A program made the position numbers and the translations under genes. Shown in pieces: positions 1 to 8,046 of a stretch of DNA of 64,000 nucleotides. The stretch covers positions 4,892,501-4,956,500 of the forward strand of contig NZ_CP009920.1 in the NCBI RefSeq assembly GCF_000832985.1, read 5' to 3'. Every line of letters starts with the position of its first letter. Within the stretch, counting starts at the first letter, position 1. Source of the DNA: Priestia megaterium NBRC 15308 = ATCC 14581 (GTDB lineage: Bacteria > Bacillota > Bacilli > Bacillales > Bacillaceae_H). The notes beneath the pieces are model-generated. The model had not been told where the DNA came from. It made no database searches and saw nothing but the letters and a program-made list of their open reading frames with translations.

Positions 1-1067
1 AACACCGTTCCGTTAATCGCTTGGATCAGTTTTCTCGGTGCGCTGGACGTTTTCATCACGTTTCTTAAATGACACGAGTCTTGATACGTAATAATTTGAC
101 TTGGAAGCGATAACTTTTGTTTTTCCACAAACTGCTGCTGCAATAAAATCTCTGAAAAATCTTTGACTTTGGCAGAAAAAGCAGCTGCTCTTTCTTTCCA
201 TTCGGGTTCCTCTTTTAATAAATGATCGTATTCTACCAACAGCGCACCGCAGCCTCCTGCATTAAGAACAATATCATCCGCTTGAATGGATTCAAACGCC
301 ATAATATTTTGCTTCGCTAACTTCTTTGCCTGATCTTTTTCTCCTCCATGCGCATGCAGTGCGCCACAGCACGTCTGCACTTCTGGTATAACGACCTTAC
401 ACCCCGCTTTTTGTAAAAGTGCAATCGTCGCGTTGTTTGTTTCCATAAACATCGTATCCATTAAACACCCTGTAAAAAAAGCAACCGTACGCTCTCTTGT
501 TCCTTCTGCTTCAAATAAAAAAGGACGTTTCTTCATTTCTTTTTTTGTTAGCACAGGCGGAAGCGTTTTTTCCATTTGTGCTAAATTACCGGGCAGGACA
601 TTTAGTATATTTGTTTTTTGAACAGCTTTTTGCAAGCCGCTTCTTTGGTAGAAAGCAAGCAGAGAATGTACATTTTTTAATCGTTCTTTATGCGGGAAAA
701 GCTGTTCAAACACCATATGCCTGAGCGCTTTTACTGGCCATTTATGCCTTTTTTTCTGCTGAATAATATCACGCGCTTCTTCTAATAAGTGTCCGTACTT
801 CACACCCGAAGGACAAACAGGCTCACACGCTCGGCAGCCAAGACAAAGATTCAATTGCTTTTCAACAGCTTCATCAGGTTCAATAAGTCCGTCTACAACT
901 CCTTTCATCAAAGCAATTCTTCCGCGCGGTGACGCTGCTTCATATTGATTCGTTTGTCCATACGTCGGACAGCTTGGCAAACAAAAACCGCATCTCATAC
1001 AATTCATTAACTCGTCATAATCTAACCGTTCTTTGAACGCTTGCTGAATGTCTTTTGTTGCCGTCAT
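1..1067 (-). CDS. glcF: Glycolate oxidase iron-sulfur subunit GlcF (YsfD-like), C-terminus beyond the window
   Basis: Reading leftward from the ATG at 1067, the frame stays open to the window edge and gives the first 355 or so residues of a family usually near 440. Two ferredoxin-type motifs are visible near residues 23 (CMRCGFCLPSCP) and 76 (CLGCRACEPVCP), followed by a CCG-type cysteine motif (TCCGALHAHGG), a second one (GGCGALL) and DSCHLRN, the heterodisulfide-reductase-like repeats of GlcF. The ATG overlaps the glcD stop as ATGA, so the two subunits are probably translationally coupled. The family passes electrons from the FAD subunit during oxidation of glycolate to glyoxylate. A lactate-utilisation LutA-type protein is less likely because the partner is GlcD. 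Confidence 0.93.
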   Translation of the reverse strand, partial: MTATKDIQQAFKERLDYDELMNCMRCGFCLPSCPTYGQTNQYEAASPRGRIALMKGVVDGLIEPDEAVEKQLNLCLGCRACEPVCPSGVKYGHLLEEARDIIQQKKRHKWPVKALRHMVFEQLFPHKERLKNVHSLLAFYQRSGLQKAVQKTNILNVLPGNLAQMEKTLPPVLTKKEMKKRPFLFEAEGTRERTVAFFTGCLMDTMFMETNNATIALLQKAGCKVVIPEVQTCCGALHAHGGEKDQAKKLAKQNIMAFESIQADDIVLNAGGCGALLVEYDHLLKEEPEWKERAAAFSAKVKDFSEILLQQQFVEKQKLSLPSQIITYQDSCHLRNVMKTSSAPRKLIQAINGTV

Positions 1068-2476
1068 GAACGAACCACCACTCTTTTTCTCGTGTCTTTA
1101 GCAAAAATTTTCCCTGGATTCATAATTCCTTGCGGGTCCAAAGCATACTTAATTGCTTTCATCGCAGCTACTCCTTCTCCTCCCATCTTCAGCGCTAAAT
1201 ACGGTGCTTTCATTTCTCCAACTCCGTGTTCACCTGTAATCGTTCCTCCAAGCTCAATGGCTTTATGAAAAATCGCTTCAAAAGCTTGTTCGACGCGGTG
1301 AAGCTCTTCTTCGTCACGCGCATCTGTTAAACAAGTCGGATGCAGATTTCCGTCTCCCGCATGACCAAACGTACAGATCTTAACGTTATATTTTACAGCA
1401 ATTTCATTAATCGCTTTGACCATTTCACTAATTTTAGACCGCGGGACGGTTGCGTCTTCTAAAATGGTCGTTGGCTTCATTCGCGCTAAAGCAGAAAGAG
1501 CTGATCTTCTTGCTGTACTTAACGCTTCTGCTTCTGCTTGTGAAGCTGCTACTTTTACAGATACAGCATTTCCTTCGCTGCAGATACGGGAAATCATTTC
1601 AATATCGCGAGTCACTACTTCCGGCGGACCGTCTTGTTCAATCAATAAGACAGCGTTTACATCTGTTGGTAGCCCAACTTGCGCAAAATCTTCTACTACT
1701 TCACACGTCGGCTGATCTAAAAATTCAAGCGTAGCTGGAATAATCTTATTGGCGATAATAGCTGAAACCGTCTTAGCGGCTGCGTCCATGTCTTCAAACA
1801 GCGCGAGCAGAGTTTGTTTTGTTTCAGGTATTGGAATGAGCTTTAAAATCGCTTCTGTCACGACGCCAAGCGTTCCCTCAGACCCAACAAACAAGTTCGT
1901 TAAATCGTAGCCAGCTACATCTTTAGCCAGCTTGCCTCCCGTCTTAATACAGTCACCGTTTGCGAGAACTACTTCAAGACCAAGAACGTAATCTTTTGTT
2001 ACGCCGTATTTTAAGCCTCGTAACCCTCCTGAACATTCATTGATGTTCCCTCCGATGGTTGATATTTTCATAGAGCTTGGATCAGGAGGGTAAAATAAAC
2101 CTTTTGCTTCTACGGCGTTAACTAAGTCTAACGTGATAACACCTGGCTGCACGGTAGCGGTTAAATTTTCTTCATCAATTTCCAAAATTTTATTCATTCG
2201 GTTAAATGTAAGAACAATTCCGCCTTGCGTTGGACACGTTCCTGCGCTTAAATTTGTACCTGAACCTCTTGGCACAATAGGAACATGATCTTCGTTGCAT
2301 ATCGTTAAAATTCTTTTCACTTGATCTTTGTTTTCAGGCATAATAACCGCATCAGGAAGCGACTGAAAGTTAGGTGTTGCGTCATAAGAGTACACGAGTC
2401 TTGCTTCACTGCTATCTTGAAAGTTGGCTGATCCTACAACTTCAATGAGCTTTGCTTTTGTTCGTTCATTAAGCAT
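1064..2476 (-). CDS. glcD: Glycolate oxidase FAD subunit GlcD (YsfC-like)
   Basis: A 470-residue FAD-linked oxidase. The N-terminal FAD-binding (PCMH-type) half contains VPRGSGTNLSAG near residue 95 and NINECSGGLRGLKYG near 160. The C-terminal half carries CTFGHAGDGNLHPT and ITGEHGVGEMKAPYL, typical of the GlcD/D-lactate dehydrogenase family. It oxidises glycolate (or another 2-hydroxy acid) and passes electrons to GlcF. The start has an AAGGAGG ribosome site about 6 bases upstream. It follows the CdaR-like regulator by about 130 bases and overlaps glcF by four bases, matching the ysfB-ysfC-ysfD order of B. subtilis. D-lactate as substrate cannot be excluded from sequence alone. Confidence 0.93.
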   Translation of the reverse strand: MLNERTKAKLIEVVGSANFQDSSEARLVYSYDATPNFQSLPDAVIMPENKDQVKRILTICNEDHVPIVPRGSGTNLSAGTCPTQGGIVLTFNRMNKILEIDEENLTATVQPGVITLDLVNAVEAKGLFYPPDPSSMKISTIGGNINECSGGLRGLKYGVTKDYVLGLEVVLANGDCIKTGGKLAKDVAGYDLTNLFVGSEGTLGVVTEAILKLIPIPETKQTLLALFEDMDAAAKTVSAIIANKIIPATLEFLDQPTCEVVEDFAQVGLPTDVNAVLLIEQDGPPEVVTRDIEMISRICSEGNAVSVKVAASQAEAEALSTARRSALSALARMKPTTILEDATVPRSKISEMVKAINEIAVKYNVKICTFGHAGDGNLHPTCLTDARDEEELHRVEQAFEAIFHKAIELGGTITGEHGVGEMKAPYLALKMGGEGVAAMKAIKYALDPQGIMNPGKIFAKDTRKRVVVRS

Positions 2477-2551
2477 AACGTTCCTCCTTATATATCTCTT
2501 AATCTTATTATAGTTGCAGAAGCCACGAGGGACTATGGATAAAAAACTAAA

Positions 2552-2565
2552 AAAAAGCGCTTTAA
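2552..2565 (-). promoter_or_regulatory. Possible cre-like palindrome upstream of glcD
   Basis: A perfect AAAGCGCTTT palindrome at 2554-2563 lies in the 128-base gap between the regulator gene and glcD. The centre fits the CcpA cre consensus but the outer positions are A/T instead of TG and CA, so the match is partial. If real, it would place glcDF under carbon catabolite control. Confidence 0.35.
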
Positions 2566-2604
2566 AAACTCATTTTTTGTATGTTTATCTAACGAAGGGC
2601 GCAC

Positions 2605-3717
2605 TTACTCTAATAGAGACAGCGCAAGGTAAAAAAGCGTGATACCCTTTACGCTTTTTGGATCAATGTCTGTTAGTTCTTTCATTTGCTTCAAGCGGTA
2701 ATGAAGCGTATTAATATGAATATGTAAATCAAACGCCGTTTTTTTCAACGATTGATCGTTGGCTAAATAGCATTTCAGCGTTTCGAGAAGCTCTTTTTCT
2801 TTTTGAATGGAAGAAAGCACTCGACTCAAGAATTCCTTTTTTACAGGTTCAGAAACGTCTTCTAAAATCATGTCCATCAGCAGCTCCTCATAAAAAACAA
2901 CGGTTTGACGTTTTGAAGCCACTTTAAGCGCTTTTTTCGCTTCTTCATATGAAGCATGCAAATTAAATTGCTCCGCTGGCTTTCCTACACCAATAGTGAT
3001 CATAACTTGGTTGTTTGCTTGAATATACTGCTGACATTTTATTAATTCTTCTTTAAATCCTCGCCTTGCCTTTTCACCTACAGCCTCTTTAAGTAAAAGC
3101 AAGCGATCGTATCCCCAATTTGCAATATAATCTCCTTCAGCTTTATGACTTTCAAACCAGTAGCGAATCATTTCTTGTACGTGCTGCTGCTTCTTTTTCG
3201 AAAGAGATGAATCAATTTGAAACAGCGTGCAGCAATAAGAGCTGTCTACTTGTACTCCTAAAATATGGCCTCGTTCAATAAATTCTGCATCTACTTGCTG
3301 GCTATAAATCCATTCACGAAAAAAAGCTTCTACTCCTTTATTTTCCCATTCCTTTGTTTCTATGTAGTATGCCTCGCGAATAATTAGCTCTGTTAATCTT
3401 CGAATAATGTCTGCAAAAGGCTCAACAGCTTCTGGCATACCTGTAATACCAATAACGCCAATAATGTCTCCTTGATAACTGATAGGCAAATTAATTCCTG
3501 GCTTAACTCCTTTTAAATCTGCTGCTTCTTTTTTGGAGATATATAGTTTTTCCTTTTTTTGCATCACGTTCCACGCGCCTTCATGAAAAAAACCAACCCG
3601 CTTTTCTTCTGTAGACGCAATAATAATTCCGCGTATATCCGTTACAATTACATGTTCTTTCATCACAAGCTGTACTTCTTTTATAATTTTCTTCGACAGT
3701 TCAGACACTAGCTGCAC
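2605..3717 (-). CDS. CdaR/PucR-type transcriptional regulator (YsfB-like)
   Basis: A 370-residue regulator. The N-terminal 130 residues match the sugar-diacid-recognition domain (IIKEVQLVMKEHVIVTDIRG, later PISYQGDIIGVIGITG). The C-terminus has the PucR-family helix-turn-helix (LKKTAFDLHIHINTLHYRLK). The start is a GTG with AGGTGAGGTG eight bases upstream. It is transcribed toward glcDF, as ysfB is in B. subtilis, and probably activates those genes in response to glycolate or a related acid. Regulators of this family in E. coli sense glucarate or galactarate, so the effector here is uncertain. Confidence 0.85.
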   Translation of the reverse strand: MQLVSELSKKIIKEVQLVMKEHVIVTDIRGIIIASTEEKRVGFFHEGAWNVMQKKEKLYISKKEAADLKGVKPGINLPISYQGDIIGVIGITGMPEAVEPFADIIRRLTELIIREAYYIETKEWENKGVEAFFREWIYSQQVDAEFIERGHILGVQVDSSYCCTLFQIDSSLSKKKQQHVQEMIRYWFESHKAEGDYIANWGYDRLLLLKEAVGEKARRGFKEELIKCQQYIQANNQVMITIGVGKPAEQFNLHASYEEAKKALKVASKRQTVVFYEELLMDMILEDVSEPVKKEFLSRVLSSIQKEKELLETLKCYLANDQSLKKTAFDLHIHINTLHYRLKQMKELTDIDPKSVKGITLFYLALSLLE

Positions 3718-3747
3718 GTTGTTTACACCTCACCTATCATCAATTAA

Positions 3748-3788
3748 AAGAGCTGAAAGAATGGTTTTCTCTCAGCCCTCTTTTTTTA
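3748..3788 (-). terminator. Intrinsic terminator after the DJ-1/PfpI gene
   Basis: An imperfect stem pairs GCTGAAAGAA (3752-3761) with TTCTCTCAGC (3767-3776). There is a T run on both sides. It lies directly after the stop at 3789 and separates this gene from the cdaR-like gene. Confidence 0.7.
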
Positions 3789-4361
3789 TTATGCGTTCAC
3801 TTTTTCAGCTTTTTTTAGCACGTTAAAAAACTCTTTCATAAATTTAGGTAAATCCGGCCAAGCTTGCCCGGTTACTAGGTTTCTGTCTATATGAAGCGTC
3901 TGTTCTACAAATACAGCACCCGCCGCTTCTACTTCCGGTCGGCAAGCAGGATACGCTGTCACTTCTCTGTCCTGCAGATACTCTCTAACCGTCGTTAACA
4001 CGAGCTGACCATGACAAATAACGCCTAAAGGTTTATTTTCTTTTAAAAAATGCGCAGCAATTTCCTGAACTTTTGTGTTCATTCGAATGTATTCAGGCGC
4101 CCGTCCTCCAGGAATAATAAGTCCATCATAATCGGCGGGATCCACTTCATCGACAGAAGCGTGAGAATCAATTTTATATCCCATTTTCTCTGTGAATGTT
4201 TCCATCTCTGGAAGGAAATCATGAACAACCGTTTGAAGCTTCTTTTTCACGGGAGAAGCAATGGTACACTGAATACCTTCTTCTAAACAGCGATAATACG
4301 GATAAAAAACTTCTAAAGCTTCCACGGCATCTCCTGTTAAAATTAAGACACGTTTACTCAT
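3789..4361 (-). CDS. DJ-1/PfpI superfamily protein
   Basis: A 190-residue flavodoxin-like protein of the DJ-1/PfpI family. It begins with a beta strand (RVLILTGDAVE), has the conserved IIPGGRAPEYIR segment near residue 84, and the nucleophile elbow VICHGQ with the reactive cysteine near residue 115. The family includes deglycase-like, protease-like and chaperone-like members, so the chemistry is not settled by sequence. It stands alone, between the glycolate regulator and an IDEAL-domain gene, and is flanked by its own terminator. Nothing is truncated. Confidence 0.85.
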   Translation of the reverse strand: MSKRVLILTGDAVEALEVFYPYYRCLEEGIQCTIASPVKKKLQTVVHDFLPEMETFTEKMGYKIDSHASVDEVDPADYDGLIIPGGRAPEYIRMNTKVQEIAAHFLKENKPLGVICHGQLVLTTVREYLQDREVTAYPACRPEVEAAGAVFVEQTLHIDRNLVTGQAWPDLPKFMKEFFNVLKKAEKVNA

Positions 4362-4449
4362 CTTTTATCACCTTTTCCTTCTTAATGTCATCACTTACTT
4401 CTTCTCGCAAGCTGCTTTCCATTCCTGCTTTTCCCCTATGAATAATAAA

Positions 4450-4496
4450 AAAAGCAGGGCCTTCATTCCTTATCAGGAATGTCAGCCTTGCTTTTT
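4450..4496 (-). terminator. Terminator of the IDEAL-domain gene
   Basis: A long interrupted stem (AAGCAAGGC...GACATTCCT / AGGAATG...GCCCTGCTT) is followed on the minus strand by a T run. The TGA stop of the gene at 4482-4484 lies inside the stem. Confidence 0.8.
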
Positions 4497-4814
4497 ATCT
4501 TGTGATTTTTTTAATTCAGCTGTTAATTCACTAAACCAAGCCTTGTCTTTCGTTAACAGCGCAAGATCAATCAATGAAAGAATCTGCTCTTCGTGCGCCG
4601 TTTTTTGAAGGGGCAGCTTCTCTATTTTTTCATCCATCATGCCAATGGTTGTGCCGACCATTTTTTCATCATCACTTTTTACAACGTTGATTAGTGCTGC
4701 TTTTTTAGATGGATCAATCATTTTAATATATCCGTATATAAGTTCACCGTTGCGAGACTTTCCTTTGACCCAGTCGCCTACTTTTAAATTTCCTTCAAAT
4801 AGCTTCACAGTCAT
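4482..4814 (-). CDS. IDEAL-domain protein
   Basis: A 110-residue acidic cytoplasmic protein. Residues 1-65 form a small beta-rich domain beginning KVGDWVKGKSRNGELIYGYI. Residues 82-102 read as an IDEAL motif (LIDLALLTKDKAWFSELTAE), the short C-terminal helix-loop element of Bacillus proteins such as YpiB and the ComK-binding YhzC. The family's role is mostly unknown; the motif is thought to bind partner proteins. It is monocistronic with its own terminator. Confidence 0.7.
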   Translation of the reverse strand: MTVKLFEGNLKVGDWVKGKSRNGELIYGYIKMIDPSKKAALINVVKSDDEKMVGTTIGMMDEKIEKLPLQKTAHEEQILSLIDLALLTKDKAWFSELTAELKKSQDKKQG

Positions 4815-5069
4815 TCTCCTTTCTTCATAAACATGCTAAGAATTAATGTAACTGCAGAAAGTAGTGTAATCATAATACTTACAGTTTAGAAAGTCAAAGA
4901 ATCTGTTTTAAAGCAAAAAGCTTGATATACAGCTAAATCACTGCAACCTATAGACGAACAAAGGAGATAAAGATTCCTTGTGAAACCGCTGCTGATTTCC
5001 GTGCAAGGCTCCGCTCCAATCAACCGCTAATACACCTATATACATGAAATCTATGTTCACCACAACCAT
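4815..5069. other. Intergenic stretch without a recognisable gene
   Basis: No convincing coding frame. The segment 4977-5025 is noticeably richer in G and C than its surroundings and resembles decayed intergenic repeats of Bacillus genomes (GCTGATTTCCGTGCAAGGCT). A 16-codon GTG frame there has a poorly spaced AAGGAG and is not called. Confidence 0.4.
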
Positions 5070-5105
5070 AAAAAAATCCGAACGATTCATCGTTCGGATT
5101 TTTCT
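5070..5105. terminator. Terminator after the GntP permease gene
   Basis: Perfect 11-base stem AATCCGAACGA / TCGTTCGGATT with a four-base loop, T runs on both strands. It lies 27 bases past the permease stop. Confidence 0.9.
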
Positions 5106-5131
5106 TCAATTAAATTCAGCCTCTTTATTTG

Positions 5132-6565
5132 TTATACGAGTCCAGTTAAGCTGTAGATTCCAATGATTAAGAAACATGCAAGCGTTTTTATAACAGTGAT
5201 GGCAAAAATATCTCGGTAAGACTGCTTGTGGGTTAACCCGGTAATAGCAAGCAGAGTAATAACAGCTCCGTTATGAGGAAGCGTATCCATACCGCCTGAT
5301 GCCATCGCTACAACTCTGTGCATAACTTCAGGAGGAATGTTGTACTGATTAATAGCTTCTACATACTTATCTCCCATCGCACTAAGCGCAATTCCCATAC
5401 CTCCAGAAGCAGAGCCTGTAATACCGGCTAAAATGTTTGTCGTAACGGCTCCATTGACAAGCGGATTTGTAAAGGTATGTGAAATACCATCACGAACGGC
5501 TGCAAAGCCAGGAAGAGATGAAATGACGCCTCCAAAGCCATACTCAGCTCCCGTGTTCATCGCAGCGAGAAGCGCTCCGCCAATACTTGCGTTAAGACCA
5601 GCTTGGAAACCGGTGGTCACTCTCTTCCAGTCATACGCAATCGTTGTGATAATTCCAATAACAAGTGCCAACTCCACTGACCAAATACCAACAACTGCGG
5701 TTAAATCTACTTTCCCGAACGCTTCAAGGCCAATTTTGGCAAAATCAAAACCGTCTGGGTACCATTTTGGAATAGAAACAGTAAAAAATTTGTTTGCCAC
5801 CCCTACAAGCACAAGCGGAACAAATGCAAGAATCTGTCTTGCTACGCTAGGTTCATATTTAGGTTCTGTAGAAGGTACAGACTCTTTTTCTAGCTCTGCA
5901 GCAGCCGCTAGTTCATTATTAAACCCGTAGTAGCCTTCTCCAGCTTTTCTTGCTTTTTTGCTTCGGCTTTCTAAATACCAAAGACCTAAGCTAAAGACAA
6001 TAACCGATCCGATAATCCCCAGTGTCGGAGCAGCATAGATGTCTGTTTTAAAAAAAGTCGTTGGGATAACGTTTTGAATTTGCGGTGTACCCGGAAGTGC
6101 ATCCATGGTAAACGAAATAGCTCCTAATGCAATCGTTCCCGGTACTAATCGTTTTGGAATATTCGCTTCGCGGAATAAGTTAGCCGCAAACGGATAAACT
6201 GCAAACGCAACAACGAATAAACTTACGCCGCTGTAGGTTAAGATTGCTCCCATTAAAACAATAGCCAAGATGGCGCGTTTAGCTCCTACTACTTTAACAA
6301 TTGTTTTCGCAATCGATTCAGCGACTCCAGACATTTCTACCATCTTCCCGAAGACTGCTCCTAATAGAAAGACAGGGAAGTAGTTTTTAATAAACCCAAC
6401 CATTTTCTCCATAAAAACGTTTGAGAAAAACGGGAGTGCATAGCTTGGTTCCGTTAAAATAACGGCTAGCAGCGCACAAAGTGGAGCAAACAAAATAACT
6501 GAAAATCCGCGGTAAGCAACCAGCATTAAAAGCCCCAGAGATAGCAAAATAATCAGCAAATCCAT
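5132..6565 (-). CDS. GntP-family organic-acid:H+ symporter
   Basis: A polytopic membrane protein of about 477 residues. It has at least ten hydrophobic segments and family signatures in the middle (TYSGVSLFVVAFAVYPFA, FTMDALPGTPQIQNVIPTTFF) and near the end (ASGGMDTLPHNGAVITLLAI). The start chosen is the ATG at 6565, which has GAAAGGGG seven bases upstream; an in-frame ATG eight codons further up has no such site. It follows the Fe-dependent alcohol dehydrogenase by 45 bases and is probably co-transcribed. GntP relatives import gluconate, D-serine, lactate or short hydroxy acids. The dehydrogenase next door suggests a hydroxy-carboxylate substrate, but that is inference. Confidence 0.85.
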   Translation of the reverse strand: MDLLIILLSLGLLMLVAYRGFSVILFAPLCALLAVILTEPSYALPFFSNVFMEKMVGFIKNYFPVFLLGAVFGKMVEMSGVAESIAKTIVKVVGAKRAILAIVLMGAILTYSGVSLFVVAFAVYPFAANLFREANIPKRLVPGTIALGAISFTMDALPGTPQIQNVIPTTFFKTDIYAAPTLGIIGSVIVFSLGLWYLESRSKKARKAGEGYYGFNNELAAAAELEKESVPSTEPKYEPSVARQILAFVPLVLVGVANKFFTVSIPKWYPDGFDFAKIGLEAFGKVDLTAVVGIWSVELALVIGIITTIAYDWKRVTTGFQAGLNASIGGALLAAMNTGAEYGFGGVISSLPGFAAVRDGISHTFTNPLVNGAVTTNILAGITGSASGGMGIALSAMGDKYVEAINQYNIPPEVMHRVVAMASGGMDTLPHNGAVITLLAITGLTHKQSYRDIFAITVIKTLACFLIIGIYSLTGLV

Positions 6566-6610
6566 AACGTTTCCCCTTTCATCCCTCATTCAATTTGTTT
6601 TGAATTTATC

Positions 6611-7801
6611 TTATTTTTTATAAAGTGCAGACTTAAACTCATATTCATAGCACGTGTAATACAGCTGGATAATTTCTTCTGCCGTCGGTACAACAGGATG
6701 GTTAGCAGGACTTCCGCTTTGAATCGCATCCGCTGCCATTTTCTCAACCGCCGCGTAAAACAGCTGGCGATCAATGCCCCACGATTGAAGATTAGGAATC
6801 TCTAAGTCGATACAAAGCTGCTTGATGGCTTCAATTAACACATCTGCTCCCTCTTTTTTTGTATATGATACGTTCGGAAAAAGAGCTTGTCCTATTTCAC
6901 CTAAACGATCGATTGAAGCCTCTTTTGTATAGTCCAAAACCGCAGGCAGGAGCATCGCATTAGAAATACCGTGCGGCACATGGAATAACGCGCCAATAGG
7001 TCTTGACATACCGTGCACTAGCGCAACAGATGAATTTGAAAACGCCATTCCTGCCAGCATAGATGCATAGGCCATTTCGTTTCTTGCTTGAACATTTTCT
7101 CCATTTCTATACACAAGACGGATATTTTTCATGATTAACTCAATTGCTTGAAGCGCAAGTGAATCTGTAAAAGGATGTGCTTTTTTAGACAAATACGCTT
7201 CCACTGCATGACTGAGTGCATCAATTCCTGTAGCTGCCGTTACATGTTTCGGACATGATAGAGTTAATAACGGATCAACAATGGCTGTATCAGGCAATAA
7301 TTGAGGTCTTGCGAGCATCATTTTCACATCGTACGCCGTGTCTGTAATAACCGTCGCTTTCGTCACTTCTGAGCCTGTTCCAGCAGTTGTAGGCACGGCA
7401 ACCAAAGGAAGCGGACTATCTTGAAAATCTTGTTGATTTTGAAAATACGTTCGTAGATGCCCTTCATTTGTCATCATAATGGCAACCGCTTTTCCAGTAT
7501 CGATACAGCTGCCTCCCCCTAAGGCAATAACCACATCGCACTGCTCCGTTTTACATATAACAAGCGCTTCATCTAGATGAATATCTGTCGGCTCTGAATT
7601 TACGCCTGTATACACAGCACAGTCCATGCCAGTCTCTGCTAAGTAACGACGGCAAGTTTCTACATTGCCTGCTTTCACCATAACGTCATCACTTATAAGC
7701 AATGCCTTTGTCCCAAGCAGTGCAGCCTGTTCTCCAATTTTAGAAAATGATCCTTCTCCATATAAAACCGTGCGTGGTACAAGTAGTTCATAAATTCCCA
7801 C
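6611..7801 (-). CDS. Iron-containing (group III) alcohol dehydrogenase
   Basis: A 396-residue Fe-ADH family protein. It has the NAD(P)-binding GGGS loop (VVIALGGGSCIDTGK) near residue 94 and the VPTTAGTGSEVT segment near 137. The metal-ligand region carries D and H residues (TGIDALSHAVEAY, ALVHGMSRPIGALFHVPHG). Family members include lactaldehyde reductase, 1,3-propanediol dehydrogenase and 4-hydroxybutyrate dehydrogenase, and sequence alone does not choose among them. The gene leads a two-gene unit with the GntP permease, and a consensus cre site lies 62-75 bases upstream of the start, so catabolite repression is likely. Confidence 0.88.
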   Translation of the reverse strand: MGIYELLVPRTVLYGEGSFSKIGEQAALLGTKALLISDDVMVKAGNVETCRRYLAETGMDCAVYTGVNSEPTDIHLDEALVICKTEQCDVVIALGGGSCIDTGKAVAIMMTNEGHLRTYFQNQQDFQDSPLPLVAVPTTAGTGSEVTKATVITDTAYDVKMMLARPQLLPDTAIVDPLLTLSCPKHVTAATGIDALSHAVEAYLSKKAHPFTDSLALQAIELIMKNIRLVYRNGENVQARNEMAYASMLAGMAFSNSSVALVHGMSRPIGALFHVPHGISNAMLLPAVLDYTKEASIDRLGEIGQALFPNVSYTKKEGADVLIEAIKQLCIDLEIPNLQSWGIDRQLFYAAVEKMAADAIQSGSPANHPVVPTAEEIIQLYYTCYEYEFKSALYKK

Positions 7802-7862
7802 TGTTTTTCCCCCTTTGTTATCTCGCTGACAATCTCTCCTTCCGTATTTTCATGCTGACTTA

Positions 7863-7876
7863 TGTAAGCGATTTCA
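7863..7876. promoter_or_regulatory. cre site (CcpA operator) upstream of the Fe-ADH/permease unit
   Basis: TGTAAGCGATTTCA matches the cre consensus TGWAANCGNTNWCA at every position. It sits in the leader/promoter region of the leftward dehydrogenase-permease unit. Confidence 0.7.
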
Positions 7877-8011
7877 TTTGTTTGCGCAAAAAACCAACAT
7901 GAACTTCGTTTTTCTCCCCTATTTATTCTCTTTTTGTATACCCCTTTCCTCTTTCATTCTAAAATTTCATCTTATATTTTTCAATCTTTTTTTGTAACTT
8001 TTTAAAAATTA

Positions 8012-8040
8012 CAAAAAAAGCCAGAGGTATTCTCTGACTT
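8012..8040 (-). terminator. Terminator of the ABC exporter operon
   Basis: Stem AAGTCAGAG / CTCTGGCTT (one internal mismatch) on the minus strand, followed by TTTTTTTG, seven bases after the stop at 8047. Confidence 0.85.
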
Positions 8041-8046
8041 TACCAT

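Noticed and set aside
4977-5025. Short GTG frame in a GC-richer intergenic patch
   Set aside because: Poor spacing to AAGGAG and only 16 codons; more likely a decayed intergenic repeat.
5076-5100. Same stem ATCCGAACGA in the terminators at 5076 and 61441
   Set aside because: The shared ten bases do not extend beyond the stem and loops differ; coincidence or convergent terminator stems, not a mobile repeat.
5433-5930. 165-codon plus-strand frame opposite the GntP permease gene
   Set aside because: Antisense shadow of a well-conserved membrane protein gene; no ribosome site and no family features.
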